Assembly: GCF_963675165.1 (NCBI RefSeq)
Contig: NC_087387.1
Coordinates: forward strand, 875,001-939,000
Reading direction: 5' to 3'
Length of the DNA stretch: 64,000 bases
Source: Halichondria panicea
Taxonomy: Eukaryota; Porifera; Demospongiae; Suberitida; Halichondriidae
The position numbers and the translations under genes are program-made. This document shows positions 1 to 12,600 of this stretch, in pieces; the first letter of the stretch is position 1; every line of letters starts with the position of its first letter. The notes under the pieces were generated by a model. It did no database searches. It worked only from the letters and a program-made list of their open reading frames with translations, and had not been told where the DNA came from.

Positions 1-1
1 T

Positions 2-541
2 AACAGTGCCAATTTGACGGTGAATAATCCGACTATGATTGTCAACACGAGTAACGAGACGTCTGCGACACCCTCCACGGGCGGTCTTGGAAATATCGGA
101 GGCTGTTCCGAACCCGACGTGTACACAATTCATGTACACGGCATCAATCTCGTAATCTTCGCCCTCGACATTATTTTCAGTCGCGTTCCGTTCCAGTTTA
201 TGCATTTCTTCTATCCCATTTTCTTCATGGTACCCTATGTATTATTCACGGTCATTTACTGGGGAGCTGGTGGCCTGAATCCTGTCGATAATCTGAGATA
301 TATATACGATACCATAAACTATGGAGACAACAAGACAGCTCCTCTCTACGCAATTTGTCTGATGTTTTCGCCTATTCCCATGTATTTTCTGCTCTTTCTG
401 GCTGTCTGGCTAAGAGATGTTATCAGTACATACATCTCCTGTTGCTTTAGAGATATGACCCCTGCAGATGAAATAAAAGTCCCTGATGACATCACGGTTG
501 AAAATGGAACAGAACAAGAACCCGAATCCACAAAACTGTAG
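2..541 (+). CDS. Rolling-stone-like multipass membrane protein, C-terminal exon (partial)
   Basis: This is the last coding exon of a gene that begins upstream of the window. The frame is open from the first bases to a TAG at 539-541, giving about 179 residues. After an Asn/Thr/Ser-rich loop with N-glycosylation sequons (NTSNET) come hydrophobic segments matching the C-terminal half of the Rolling stone family, with the typical HGINLVIFALDII, FYPIFF and FTVIYWGAGG stretches, then one more membrane segment (YFLLFLAVWLRD) and a short acidic tail. Drosophila rolling stone acts in myoblast fusion; most family members have no known function. Family assignment rests on recalled similarity of these membrane segments. 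I see no reason to think it is broken. Confidence 0.75.
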   Translation, partial: NSANLTVNNPTMIVNTSNETSATPSTGGLGNIGGCSEPDVYTIHVHGINLVIFALDIIFSRVPFQFMHFFYPIFFMVPYVLFTVIYWGAGGLNPVDNLRYIYDTINYGDNKTAPLYAICLMFSPIPMYFLLFLAVWLRDVISTYISCCFRDMTPADEIKVPDDITVENGTEQEPESTKL

Positions 542-850
542 TGTCTCTGTATAAAGTATAAATACTATTATTATAATCATCGCTGAAATTAGTTTATAAT
601 TATACCCTGCACAATTTTATTGTCATTGCACAATTAATGCCATACTCATAATTATTGTTTATTTTACGTATGGTTTCGGTTCATGTCCCGCACTCTCATA
701 ATTATCCGTATAAATTATAGTTTGATAAGAACAACAATACAACTGTTAAGTCGATAATTAGCAAGTGATATGACTGCATGTACACGTACTGCATATTAGC
801 TAGCATGATAACATTTTATAAATAAGTTGAATTAACGTAATTAATACAGT
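542..850. other. AT-rich spacer between convergent 3' ends
   Basis: This stretch separates the stop codon of the rolling-stone-like gene (+) from the stop codon of RABL2 (-). It is AT-rich with no open frame of note. A TTTATT at about 657-662 reads AATAAA on the minus strand and could be the RABL2 poly(A) signal. Nothing else is recognisable. Confidence 0.5.
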
Positions 851-2803
851 TCATGTATCAATGGACGATGAGGGTTCAGAATGTTCGTTTATAGCTGACT
901 CTTCTTTCGTGAGAACTGGTTGCACAGATGACAAGTCATCCATTGCCTGGAGAGAGCAATGATAATGGTCATTCAGTGGGTACAAGTACATAGGTCAGTA
1001 AAGCAGCTGGACAGTTTCAGAAAACTTAGGCTATACATAAATTATACAACCCACATGCTTAATGGCAGAAAGAATTCATTGAGCACCTTTGAGCTATAAA
1101 ATTGGACAATCCCACCTAGAGTTATAGACAATCAAATTAAGCATCAAAACAGGCCCTGTTTCGGAAAAAACACACTTTTTCAAAAACAGAAGATTTGGGC
1201 CAGAAAACAATTATTGATTTAAGCAAAGAGCTACAAAATGAATCTTTTAAAAGTGAAATCGGACAATCCCAAGTAGAGTTATAGACAATCAAAGTTAGCT
1301 ATCAAAACAGCCCTGTAACGTATGGAACAGGGGGTGTAAGTTTGTGTATAATTTATGTATAGATATAGCAGAGACCGAGTGTTTTATGAAATATACAGGT
1401 ACAAGCACGAGGGCGAGCTGCCTAAATAAAACATGAGGATTCTCGTGTTTCATATCATGACGACCCCTTACCAAAGTATGCCTCTAGGCTACGCTACTAT
1501 GTATATAACATAACACAGAAGGGACTGTATGACTTTTATTACGCCCTTGTAACCTTGTGACAACATAATAATCCTTACCTCCAACTCTCGCATCACTTCA
1601 TCGAGAAAGTCTGTCGAGCTGTCCTTGTAGAGAAGGGCGGCTTTTATGGATTCCCTGAATACCTATACACGAGGAAACACTAATGCTGTGCATGCCGCTA
1701 TCTCTATAGCAACCATGATACACGTACCTTGACAACATTGGTGCCATCTGAAGCAGACACAAAGAAAAAAGGAAGGTGATTGGCTCGAGCAAATTTGAAG
1801 CTTCGCTTCGTCACCTGATAATCGACTGTGGGTGGGCGGAGACAATAATGCAATACTAGATCACATGACTGATCACATGATCTCACCGTCTATCTTGTTG
1901 CCCACTAGTATACAGGGAATGTCTGGTCTGTGCTGTCTCAACTCTTCATACCAATGACCGAGATTCTTGTATGTAACCTTACGCGTCGTGTCAAACACCT
2001 GCAAGATAAAAAACATACTGTATAATGCGAAAATTTGATGAATGAGCCATTTGAACCAAAATGGCATTTTTAATTTAGCATCTCAGTCTAAGATTCAGGC
2101 GTGGCTACTACGGCAGTGACGTTACATCCACCGGTAAACTTTAATTTGGCAGTTGGAAATTTTTGAAAATTCGTCAAATTAAAAAGCTCGCCAAATTCCC
2201 CGCTATATTGTGGGGGCTCACCAGTACACAGGCGTGAGCTTGATGATAGTAGGAGGAATGCATGCTATTGAAGCGCTCCTGTCCAGCAGTGTCCCAGAAA
2301 TCTGAGCAGGTATAATAATTATATAATCGTGTACTTAATATTGAATTAATGATTGTACGTACGCACACCACTCACCTACTAAGACTTTTTGACCCTTGAC
2401 CTTGGTCTCGTACTTGTACAGAGTCAATGCAAACGTTGACTGTCGCTGAGGCTTACTGGTGGAGAGAGTTAAGAATAATTATTATTATCCGCAATAGAGA
2501 ATTAATTGCGTCATGTATTTCCAATCAATGCTACCAGAATATTTATTGAGGATACTATTGATCTTCTAGAAATCTCTCAATCAGCCTGCATGGATACAAT
2601 GTGGGTGTAACGTGCAGGCAGTATCTATGGGGCCACAGAGCTCACTTTGATTTCCCTACAGCACTGTCTCCTAAACAGATGACTTTGATGGAAGTAGAGT
2701 CTTTGCTGTCAGTAGAAGGCTCCTCAGCGGTCACCTTCAACACACGGCTGCTGCTCTTAGAGCTACTAACCACTATCTTGGAAGGTGCAACTACTTCAGC
2801 CAT
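851..2803 (-). CDS. RABL2: RABL2, Rab-like small GTPase of the ciliary/IFT pathway (8 exons)
   Basis: The gene assembles without a phase error from exons 2646-2803, 2556-2585, 2376-2455, 2222-2301, 1887-1998, 1728-1825, 1579-1662 and 851-946, giving 245 residues (human RABL2 is about 228). The start is the ATG at 2803, the only one giving a full P-loop exon. Visible GTPase motifs are GDSAVGKS (P-loop), FWDTAGQERF (switch II), NKID (base recognition) and SASD (G5). Diagnostic RABL2 stretches include TFALTLYKYE and KVTYKNLGHWYEELR. The C-terminus has no prenylation cysteines, which is normal for RABL2. In vertebrates RABL2 binds the IFT-B complex and supports ciliary transport and sperm flagella; a role in flagellated cells here is inferred. 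Exon 2 is a 30-nt microexon. It shares a roughly 210-bp divergent promoter with DARS1. Confidence 0.95.
1075..1330. repeat. Dispersed AT-rich repeat (GGACAATCCCA family) in the last RABL2 intron
   Basis: Two diverged direct copies of a segment built around GGACAATCCCA, AGTTATAGACAATCAAA and CTATCAAAACAG follow each other here. Related copies lie near 34700-34940 (in a PSMA2 intron) and near 61270-61345. No terminal structure or coding capacity is visible, so the class is unknown. Confidence 0.6.
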
Positions 2804-2885
2804 GACTTACAGATTTTGTGCAGAAGACTAGACTAACTCCACCCCCCCAAGTTTCAAGAGAGTTGTCACGCCCCAATTGTAAAGA

Positions 2886-2896
2886 GGGAAATCCCC
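2886..2896. promoter_or_regulatory. kappaB-type site 1 in the RABL2/DARS1 promoter
   Basis: GGGAAATCCCC matches the Rel/NF-kappaB consensus GGGRNNYYCC exactly. It lies between the start codons of RABL2 and DARS1. Binding is not shown by sequence alone. Confidence 0.5.
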
Positions 2897-2906
2897 ACTC
2901 GCTCCA

Positions 2907-2917
2907 GGGAATTCCCC
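2907..2917. promoter_or_regulatory. kappaB-type site 2 in the RABL2/DARS1 promoter
   Basis: GGGAATTCCCC is a second exact consensus match starting 21 bp after the first, about two helical turns, so both would face the same side of the DNA. Confidence 0.5.
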
Positions 2918-3012
2918 TCGGCTACAAGCCCTTCCCCTCAACGCACATGGTTTCTTGTGGTCAGTACCAAAAGAACATCCATTGACAGTGAACACCTCGA
3001 GGCTCAAACAAG

Positions 3013-5488
3013 ATGGCTGACCAAGCTGAAGTAGTACCATTGGAGTAAGCTATCCTTTAAGTCAAATATAAATTGTTACATTGGTTGTATGAGCATGCAT
3101 TTCAGTTTTACGATAATAATGTTACATAAACCGGCCCTTACGTTATGTCTACGTTGTCGTTACGTTATATTAGTGCTGAAGGCAAACCTCTCTCCAAGAA
3201 AGCAATCAAGAAGCAGCAAAAAGATGCTGAAAAGAGCAAAAAAAAGGCTGAAACAGCAGCCCGGCTAGTAAGTAGGGCCTATTCATTAAGCAACAATAAT
3301 TATTGTCTTGGATAAACCACTAACCTCATTTCATTAATTATTATCTGTTCTACCCCCCACTATGTTCTACCCCCCGCCCACAGGAAAGCGAGGCTGCTGC
3401 AAGGGACAAGGATGTGAGTTTATGCACTCCCCGATAACTAATTACTATATAATAAAGGGCATACGCAATAAGCGGCTTTGTGGGTGAAGCCCCCCTCCCC
3501 AATATGTAATAAGATTCAGTGTGCCTTGCCAACCTCAGAGCCCCCCTACTTGTCTAAAATTGTCTACGCCTTTGTGACTATGATTATATAACTGCTTCAG
3601 GACGTGTCCAAAGATTGCTATGGAGACAGTCCCATTATCAAGTCAACTGAGAAAACCGGTGAGTAGCTAATCCCCCCGCCCCCACACACATTTTTTATGA
3701 GGGTGTTAACAATTTACTAAATTCTTATTCCATTGTTTGTTGTCAGATCGCAAATGGACGCATATTCGTGAATTAGTGACAGCAAAGGTCGGTCAAAAGT
3801 TCCTAATCCGAGCTAGAGTGCACAATCGCCGTGGAGCAGGTGAGTGGGCGGGGCTAGTATGACAAATTGACAACGCTATATCCAAGAAGTTATACAAGTG
3901 TTATTAGATAATTATGATTGTGTGTAAGAGTTGTACATTGCCAAGGTTTCACCTATAATGATGTTAATTGTGAAAATATGCAGTATACCTACTAAGCGCC
4001 ACACATCAAAGGTTGCTATGGTGTCAGATTGAGGATATTGAGGCATGTAAATTGATGTTGTATTGGCTTTGGCTTCTCTCCAGACGAGTATTTTAGGGAG
4101 TGGAAAACAAAATCAATTAAAAGCTTAAATATTTTCAGATTACATATTATATGTGTATGTCATGTGGTTTATTGCTGTACGAATGATTTACGTATCCACC
4201 CACCCCATCTGTCTCTCTCTCTGTCTCTCTGTCTGTGTGTGTGTGCAGGGAAGTTGTGCTTCATAGTGCTTAGACAGCAGTACCACACTGTGCAGGCCGT
4301 GGTTGCCGTTAGCGAAACTGTGAGCAAACAGATGACCAAGTTTGCAACCGAGTAAGCTCACTTAATTGTCGATCACTACGAAACCACTCGAATGCAGTAC
4401 GTGACTACCGTATTACTAGAATATTTTTCAGGTGAAAAATGAGCCATATCAGCAGAAAATTTGACCCTCTAACTATTGCATTCTGGCAAGGATCGTGTGT
4501 ATTACTAGTAATTTTGCGCTTTTATTGTTGCAAATTAATCAACCATCGCAAAGTTCGCATATGTTTGATGCTCGCAAAACATTCTAGTAATACAGTATCA
4601 ATCTTTTTTTTTTCCCACCCTTACAGTCTGAACTTGGAGTCGGTGTTGGACTTGGAGGGGGAATTGACAGCTGCCCCTGAACCAATCACAGGCTGCAGTC
4701 AGCAAGATGTCGAGCTCAAGGTTACCAAGGTGAGGAGGTAGTGTTGGCATGCATGTACATGAATACTGGCTGTACTGTAACAAAACCATAGACCAATGGC
4801 TGCAGAAACCCCAAAAGATGACGCTATGTTTGGTTAATACTATAATATATATATAATTATAATACACTCACTGTGGTGCTGCATGTATGTCCTCTGAGTG
4901 TGATATGTGATATCACTGTTCGTGTTTGTGTCTGTCTAACCAAATTATTGTATGCTATGACGGAAACCTCTCCCTGACTGGGCTAGCTTACAGGTATTAG
5001 CCCTCGTATTTGGGTATTTGGTTGCCATAGACAGGAAGAAGTTAGAGTAACTTGATTTCCTGTCACCGTAATATTTGTTGTACCAAACTGACAAATAGGG
5101 CGTCTGTTTGTTACTTGCAGTGTCCTTTTTTGGGTGTAGTAGCCGCAACGTGTTTATTGGCCTACCGTTAGTAGTCTTTGTTTGTTGAGTCAGCTGGCTG
5201 TACACCCACTCGCAGTTAAGCCATTGTTGATATGTCTTTACGTATTATGCATACAGCATACAGTGATGTGCCCAACATTTTTTGAAGAGGTGCCTATTTT
5301 CAATCTCAATTCATGCCTCTTTTCTGTACAGTACACTAGGCCTAAGAGGTTGATCTTTTTGTCTAGAGGTGGTTGGTTATATGTAGTACCAATCACCACC
5401 GACCAGTGGGAGCACTGCATCCAAAAGTTCTTGCTATTCTTGCTATACCCCTTGAACCCCCCCCCCACACACACACACGCACGCACGC

Positions 5489-5532
<44 letters not shown>

Positions 5533-8500
5533 CTCTTCTGTCTGAGCAAAGCCATGCCGCAGTTGCCTCTACAGATCGAGGACGCTATGAGACCTGAGCA
5601 TTTGGTTGGTAATTAACACACTAATTAAAGGGGGGCTCCATTGATTAAGGGGGTCAAGAGTTGACTGGGATGAAGTAAGGTTTATTTTTGTATCTCTTAC
5701 TATGCATCGCTCATGGTAACAAGTATAGTAGAAGAAGCAGCAGCCATGCATGGATCTTCCTTTCAATAATTGTCCTTGGCTGGTGTGAGCTTTATGTAGA
5801 CAATACACCAATTCCTCAGCTCTCAAAACAGTCGGTCTATTTGCATTAAACAGACTCCTTATTTAGACTGGCTCATTGTGCTGCCCACTTGAAAACCCCC
5901 TGAGTTAGTCGCTTAGGAAGCAATTAGAGCCCCCTCATTGTGGTCAAAAAGGATGTACTACACCACGCATAACTATTAGAAACTTGTTGTCTTCATTTCA
6001 CAAGTTGAAGGAACTTGGTGCACGTTAGAATAAAGTAAAGCCCCACCTACATGTATATAATTATAACCACCCCCTGACAGGAGGATGGTCCGCAAGGTCG
6101 TGTCAATCAAGACACCAGGCTCGACAACAGGATCATCGATCTACGAGTGAGATAAAATGGATCAGCCTTCTAAACTATAATATGCACGTACAAACACCTT
6201 TTTTAGGTCACTATAAGAATTTCAATTGAATTCTAATAAATGAAATGTTTGTCTGCAATATTCATCATGATCTCATCCTTACTCCCCCTCTCTAACAGAC
6301 CACGGCCAATCAGGCCATCTTCCGTGTGGAGGCAGCCGTGTGTCGACTGTTTAGAGAGTATCTGACTGCCCAGAACTTTGTTGAGATTCATACGCCTAAG
6401 ATCATATCAGGTATTAATAGCTAATTATGTGATGTCGCTTGAATTCTTTCCCACAATGCTGGCAAACATGACCCACAAGGTGTGGGTTTGAGTTACGGTC
6501 TTCTTATATAAGATCACCTGTGTGTACCTAGTGGAGGCGTATAATTATTATAATAGTGTTTGGGGGTTTCAAAAGTACCAGGGTTATGTGTTATTAATAT
6601 CTCTTATTTCTGCTTACATAATATATGTTTATCCACCATTCAGGCGGCTTTTGTTAGATATTCAATATTAATTATCATCCTTTTTTAGAAAGAATGTACG
6701 TCTGCTGACAATTATGGCATTTAAGTCATATGCCTCTGTAGCCAGGTCACTCCAATGGAACTAGGAATTATGTGCGTATTCTCATTATTAATGCCTTTAT
6801 AAGTATACCACAAGAGCAGGCATGACAGTGTGGGTTTGAGTTACACTTTTCTTATATAAGAGTTCGATTGTCTCTGGCAAGTGTTTGGGCTTCAGGTATT
6901 ATTCGGGAAGGTACCGGGATGTGTCTTATAATTACGTCTTGTTGTTTTATCTTACATAATTATTAAAACGTACCACACTTTCAATTTTTGCTGCGTGTAG
7001 ATTTGTGATCATTTTAGTTAAGTTGTATGAATGTTGCTTACATGTGTTCTGAAGGTTCTTACAATATGAATATAACTTTTTCTCTAGCCATGTTACTTCT
7101 ACAATGTGTTACATAACATAGACCTCCCTGTGTGGCATAGTTATGTCAGAATATCAAACTGTGTGTGACTGTGTGGAGTGTTATTAGATTTGCATGCTGA
7201 TATCACTTCATGTTATGTAACTAAATACAATGTAACTTTGATTTGACTTGACGGAGTGAGATATTTCATGTTGCAGTTTCATCATTATACGTACGACTAA
7301 TTATCTTTCACAAAAAAAAAGATTGAATTTGGATACAAGTTGTGTAGAAAAAGAATAAGAAATGGCAGTAATCAAGCTAACTAAGTGGATGTACTTACTG
7401 GAAAGTTAACGAATAAACTATTTGAGCCTCTAAGCATTGGTGGTACTTGCACGTTGGGTTCTGCTGCTTGTCTAGCTCTTATCCACAGTGAGAGAGTTGT
7501 GTTAGCATCTTTCAATAATCTCCTCAGGCTGTTAATCTCAGCCTTTAGCACCTGCAGGCATAAACATAAACAGGTGTAAAATTGCATGGCTTGGGCATTT
7601 TTTTTTACTTACATCAATCTCTTGCTTAAGTTTTTGGTTCTCTGTGATAGCGTCTCGTGCAGATTTTATCTCCACATCGAGTTTCTTTCTCCTCATGTCC
7701 CTAGATCTCTTAGCTGCATCATTATTCTTTCTTCTCCTTGCCCAATACTTTGCATCTTTTCTCTCATCTGGTACAGGAGTTCTCTGTGTTGTGGGAAAAA
7801 GGGAGTATAGGTATCAAAGGCATTCTTGAATTTTCAATTTGGTTGCATAGTTACTTAACCCTAATTGATTTATCTCATGCTATGCAGACATTGCATGTGC
7901 ATGGCATTTTATCATAACATACTTTTTTTCTCTTTGGAAGTGAGCCATGCTCTTCATCAGCGTCTAGGTCATCACTGCTGTGACTCTCGTGGTTACTGAT
8001 GTTACTACAATCATAGGAGGCCTTGGGAGAGAGCTGGAACGCTGCAGTATCGTCCCCACTGCCTCCCTGGAAGATGTCATAGGAGCTGCTTGAGCTACCA
8101 GCTACAATGGAAATCAATAAATTGATGAAATTGATACAAATGGGTTGAGCACAATTAATTATAGACAGCAAGTATATTTTCAGGAGGCCGTACGTTTAGT
8201 CCCGTTGGATGTTACAGAGTCTTGTTCTGCATGAGTGCCATTGCTGCCATTACTGCCATTGGTAGCTCCAGGAGTAGCAATGATGGAATAGTTCATCCCC
8301 TGAGCCACAGTTGAGGTACCGTTCCAGAGCGGTAGGGATGTGGTGGTCGGCCCTGCAATGAAGAGAAGAGTGATCATGCCATGATCGTACAATAATGCAC
8401 TTGGTTATCGTATTAAACTTACTGTACATATTGAGCTCTGACATAACTGAATCTGGAGACATCTCATTAGCCAGGTAGAGAGAAGCTGGAGTGTTAATGC

Positions 8501-9611
8501 TTCTTAGAGCCACTGAGCTGCTCATATGGTCCATTGCACTGTTGTATTCTCCACTGGAAGTTGTAGTTGCTGAGGGCTTTTGGTTGCTTTGAGACTTTGC
8601 TGCATCCATTCAGTTAACCAGGATCTGCTATTAATTATATAGAGGTGTAATGATTAGATCCTGCACAGGACGAAGCTTTGGCTTGAAGTTATTGCTGATG
8701 GAGTAAAGCCTGACCTTCACGGTGTACAAAGCTCAACCTGGCCAGAAGCTGCGTGCAGTGACTCATAGCTCAAATCTCTACGTCACTATGACGGTTTTCC
8801 CAGTAAATTGAAGAGTATCCGGTGATTTACTAACAAATATTGTGGATGTTTTACGGTGTTTGCTTATAGTATCCTGTCATGACATAGAAGCACAGTCTGT
8901 TTCTGTAAATCATTATCTGTGCTTATGCAACTCGTGCACGCTTTCTGGGGGTTGTGGTAAGGAAAAGCGGGGTATTTTAACAGCAAAAATTGTTTATATG
9001 GGTGGGGCCACGCCCAAGCCAGGGAGCTCTGTGGGCATATATATCTCAGGCTGACCCAGCTAGCTATTGCACTATAGAACTAGAGCACTAAAGTGCAAAC
9101 CCTCGGCCGGCTGGTGACACGATTAAGAAACGATATAATGCAGTGCATGTAGTGATGTATGACTGAGCTGTCTGTCTAGCATGCACAGCAACTCAGGAGC
9201 AATGAAACAGATGTTGAGTTTTAGTGGTACATAGATATATGCACTGTGGATCACAGCAAAGAAGCTTGGAGTCTCAGAGAAGTATGGCTCCTGGAGTAGG
9301 ACCTAGCAGTCTGCCTCTAGATCTACTACAGTGACAGCAAGCCAGACACAATTCTAGCTTTCTATTTTAGCGACCTTTTTCCATTGTTCTTGGTACGGGA
9401 TCACTTTAGCTGTAAATACGTAGGTGCCTCGAATAAAGGCCGTGTGTAGTAGTTGCATAAGTTCAAGATTTTTAGCTTTTGCTCGCTTTTATTCGACAGC
9501 GAAGCTTTAACATCAAAATCTGTCAAATTTAAAACTACTACCTTGTTGTGTTGAGGCTATCCATGGCATAAACACAGTGCTATCACATCCAGGTGAGTAG
9601 ACTCAGAATAC

Positions 9612-9657
<46 letters not shown>

Positions 9658-12600
9658 TGACTGATAACTATAACCCGTGGCGCCGCGGCGCGCCTCGGGT
9701 TAATTATGCATGCAGGATACCAGGAGTGCATTAAGAACTCCTGATGATACACAAGTTAAGTATACAGCAAACTACTTGCTGAGTCTGCATAATGTTTATT
9801 TGTTGTGGTTCAGGCATAATTATTAATATAAATCTGAAGTGCATTTCATTTTATTCTTTTTCGGCCTCTTACAGCTGCAAGTGAAGGAGGTGCAAACGTG
9901 TTTGAAGTCACCTATTTCAAGGGTGAGCATACACAAGTCAATAAGACCCTCTGTGTCCTATACCGTATAGCGGGTAATTTTCATTCGTGCAAATTTTCAG
10001 ACGAACAACCCTTTTAAATATTTTATATTTTTTAAAAATTTCGTACAGCTCAGGATAGTGACGTTGAATCTATTACGGTAGAATAATTTCGTTTTGTATG
10101 ATGCTCTTCAATACGAAATGTACTAAAATGTCCACCATACGAAAATAACCCGCTATACGGTATCTAATGCACACCCTTATAGGCCAGGCCTACCTTGCTC
10201 AGTCACCACAGCTGTATAAGCAGATGGCACTCTGCGCTGACTTCGACCGAGTCTTCACTATCGGAGCAGGTGACTTGATTATTGTATTAAGATTGTAAGT
10301 GAGTCTGTATTGCAGAATGCCTTTTTAATCATTTCTATTTCCCCAATAATACCCCCCACCCTCTACCCCCCCCCCCCACCTAGTGTTTCGTGCTGAGGAT
10401 TCCAACACTCATCGACATTTGTGCGAGTTTGTTGGCATGGATATTGAGATGTGTTTCTACGAGCATTACCATGAGGTACAGGGTCATTAAGTTAACTTGC
10501 ACACCAACTGTACACACACCTCACTAGTTATGTTGATGATCATTACCTATTGTATATAACTTAAACTTGAAGATGTATAGATCCTTACCCACTAACTTCC
10601 ACTAATGAATGAGTGGCCAAAAATATTCCTAGTGTTGTTCACTTCTCTTGTCATTCATTAGAAAACATTTCCCCCTCCCACACACGCACACGCACACACA
10701 CACACACACACACACACGCACAACAGGTGCTTGATGTCATTGGAGGGATGTTTGTGAACATGTTCAAGGGACTGCAAGAACAGTAAGTTTATTGCAGCCA
10801 TGTGTATATATATATTGTGTGTGCTGACGATATACGATCACTGATCACGCTCTAAGCATGTGTTATTATAATAGATGTGTTGGTCCAAGGGTGAATGCAA
10901 TGTGAAATGTGTTTTAGCAAAGAAGGAAAACACAAGGCTAGCCCGTTCGATTCGGACAGAATTGATAGATTTTGAGTAGTCCCAGATTTGTGATCTAATA
11001 AAACATATATTCAGTAGGTCTAAGGAGAGGTCTATCTCTAGTCTCGTTCCCAGCCTCGTTGTCTCTAGCTAGGCCGCCAACTTCGTTAAAATCGGCCTGG
11101 AACCGAGGCTAGTCTATCCCATGCATGTTTTTGTTTGAAATTGGTTTGTATATACACAGTCCTTAAATGCAATAACAGCTTTAGTATACAGTAGCGCACT
11201 AGTTATATCAACAACAATTTTTGTCCTAATTATAATGATTCATTAACTCCTCCCCCCAGATGTGCTGAGCAGATAACCACTGTACACAAGCAATATCCGG
11301 CAGAACCTTTCAAGTTTCTAGAGCCATCGTGAGTATAAATACTATGAAGATACAGCATTGATTAAACTGCGTAGATTTTGTGAATTCTGTCTTGTTAGTA
11401 ATATACTACATTATATTAATGGTGGAGCTGTATATACATCCCATTTATTTATTTTGAAAGTACTAGAATCGGCTCCTCTGTAACTAGAATTCTGATGGTC
11501 CAAATTAAACGATTTTACAAGTTTAGACCTTTAGAGCGTGTTCAGTTTCCATGGTATGCTCAACTCTCAAAATTGGAACGGGCCAAAAAATACATTCGAT
11601 TTTAACACGTCATCTAAAAGGCCTATCTCTAAAAATAAAGAACTAAAGTTATGGCCGTTCAAAGATGCTTTGGCATCACATAAATAAACTTAATTTGTTT
11701 TACCCCAGGCATCAATGTGGTGTTATAACACAGTGTGTCTATGACGATGATTGAAAGTGGTAGTGTGTCTGCACATAGGAATGGGCACTCATTAGCTAGA
11801 GAGGATTCATAGAATGTGGCTAGCACAGGAAATGCGGTGGCCAGTGTGGCTAGCACAGGAAATGTATATGCCAGTGTGGCTTACACAAAGGATATGACTC
11901 TTTTCTGGGCATGTGTGTCATTGTAATGCTTGCCCCACTAATTTCTGTTGTAACTATAGTGTGATTTGTGTTCTTGTCATTGTAGCTTCCTCCAACAGCA
12001 TAGAATTTTTAATGGCAGGTGGCTACTTTTAATCCTCAATATCAATTCAACAAGCCACGCACATTTCTCTTTTTTATAGCCTATAATTTATAGCATGTAG
12101 TAAACTAAGCCTAAGAGGTGGTTAGTACCAACCACCACCAGCGTACACATCCCTGCATACACATGCTATGTTTGTTTGTTACAATCGCTATGAAGGCATG
12201 TATTTGTTTGCCTCGTCCCTCACTTCTGCTTCTTCATTAATTACTTGATCAAAGGATCACGGTTAGAAATTCTTTTCTCAAGAAGCCATTGATTGTTCGC
12301 TGGACAGTGCTATTATAATTGTATTGTGGTTTTGAGATCACACAAACCACTAAAAAAGATAAAACTTAATCTTTCCGTCTAGTATTCCATTGACTGCATA
12401 TACCTCCCAAGAAAGTGGACGGTCTCTTTAGATGTTCTTAGAGCATGTTAGGTGTCCAACACATCTGGTGAACTTGGAATGAAGGGAAGTATTCTCATTC
12501 CAAACATAAATGTATAATGAATGTACTGGCCTTCGTTTTTCCTCCTAGCCCATTAATTAAAGCGACACTAACACATCATCACAATCAGTGTGATTCACAA

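Noticed and set aside
2601-3040. Open frames on both strands around the RABL2/DARS1 starts
   Set aside because: They lie over RABL2 exon 1 or the promoter, and do not fit the assembled genes.
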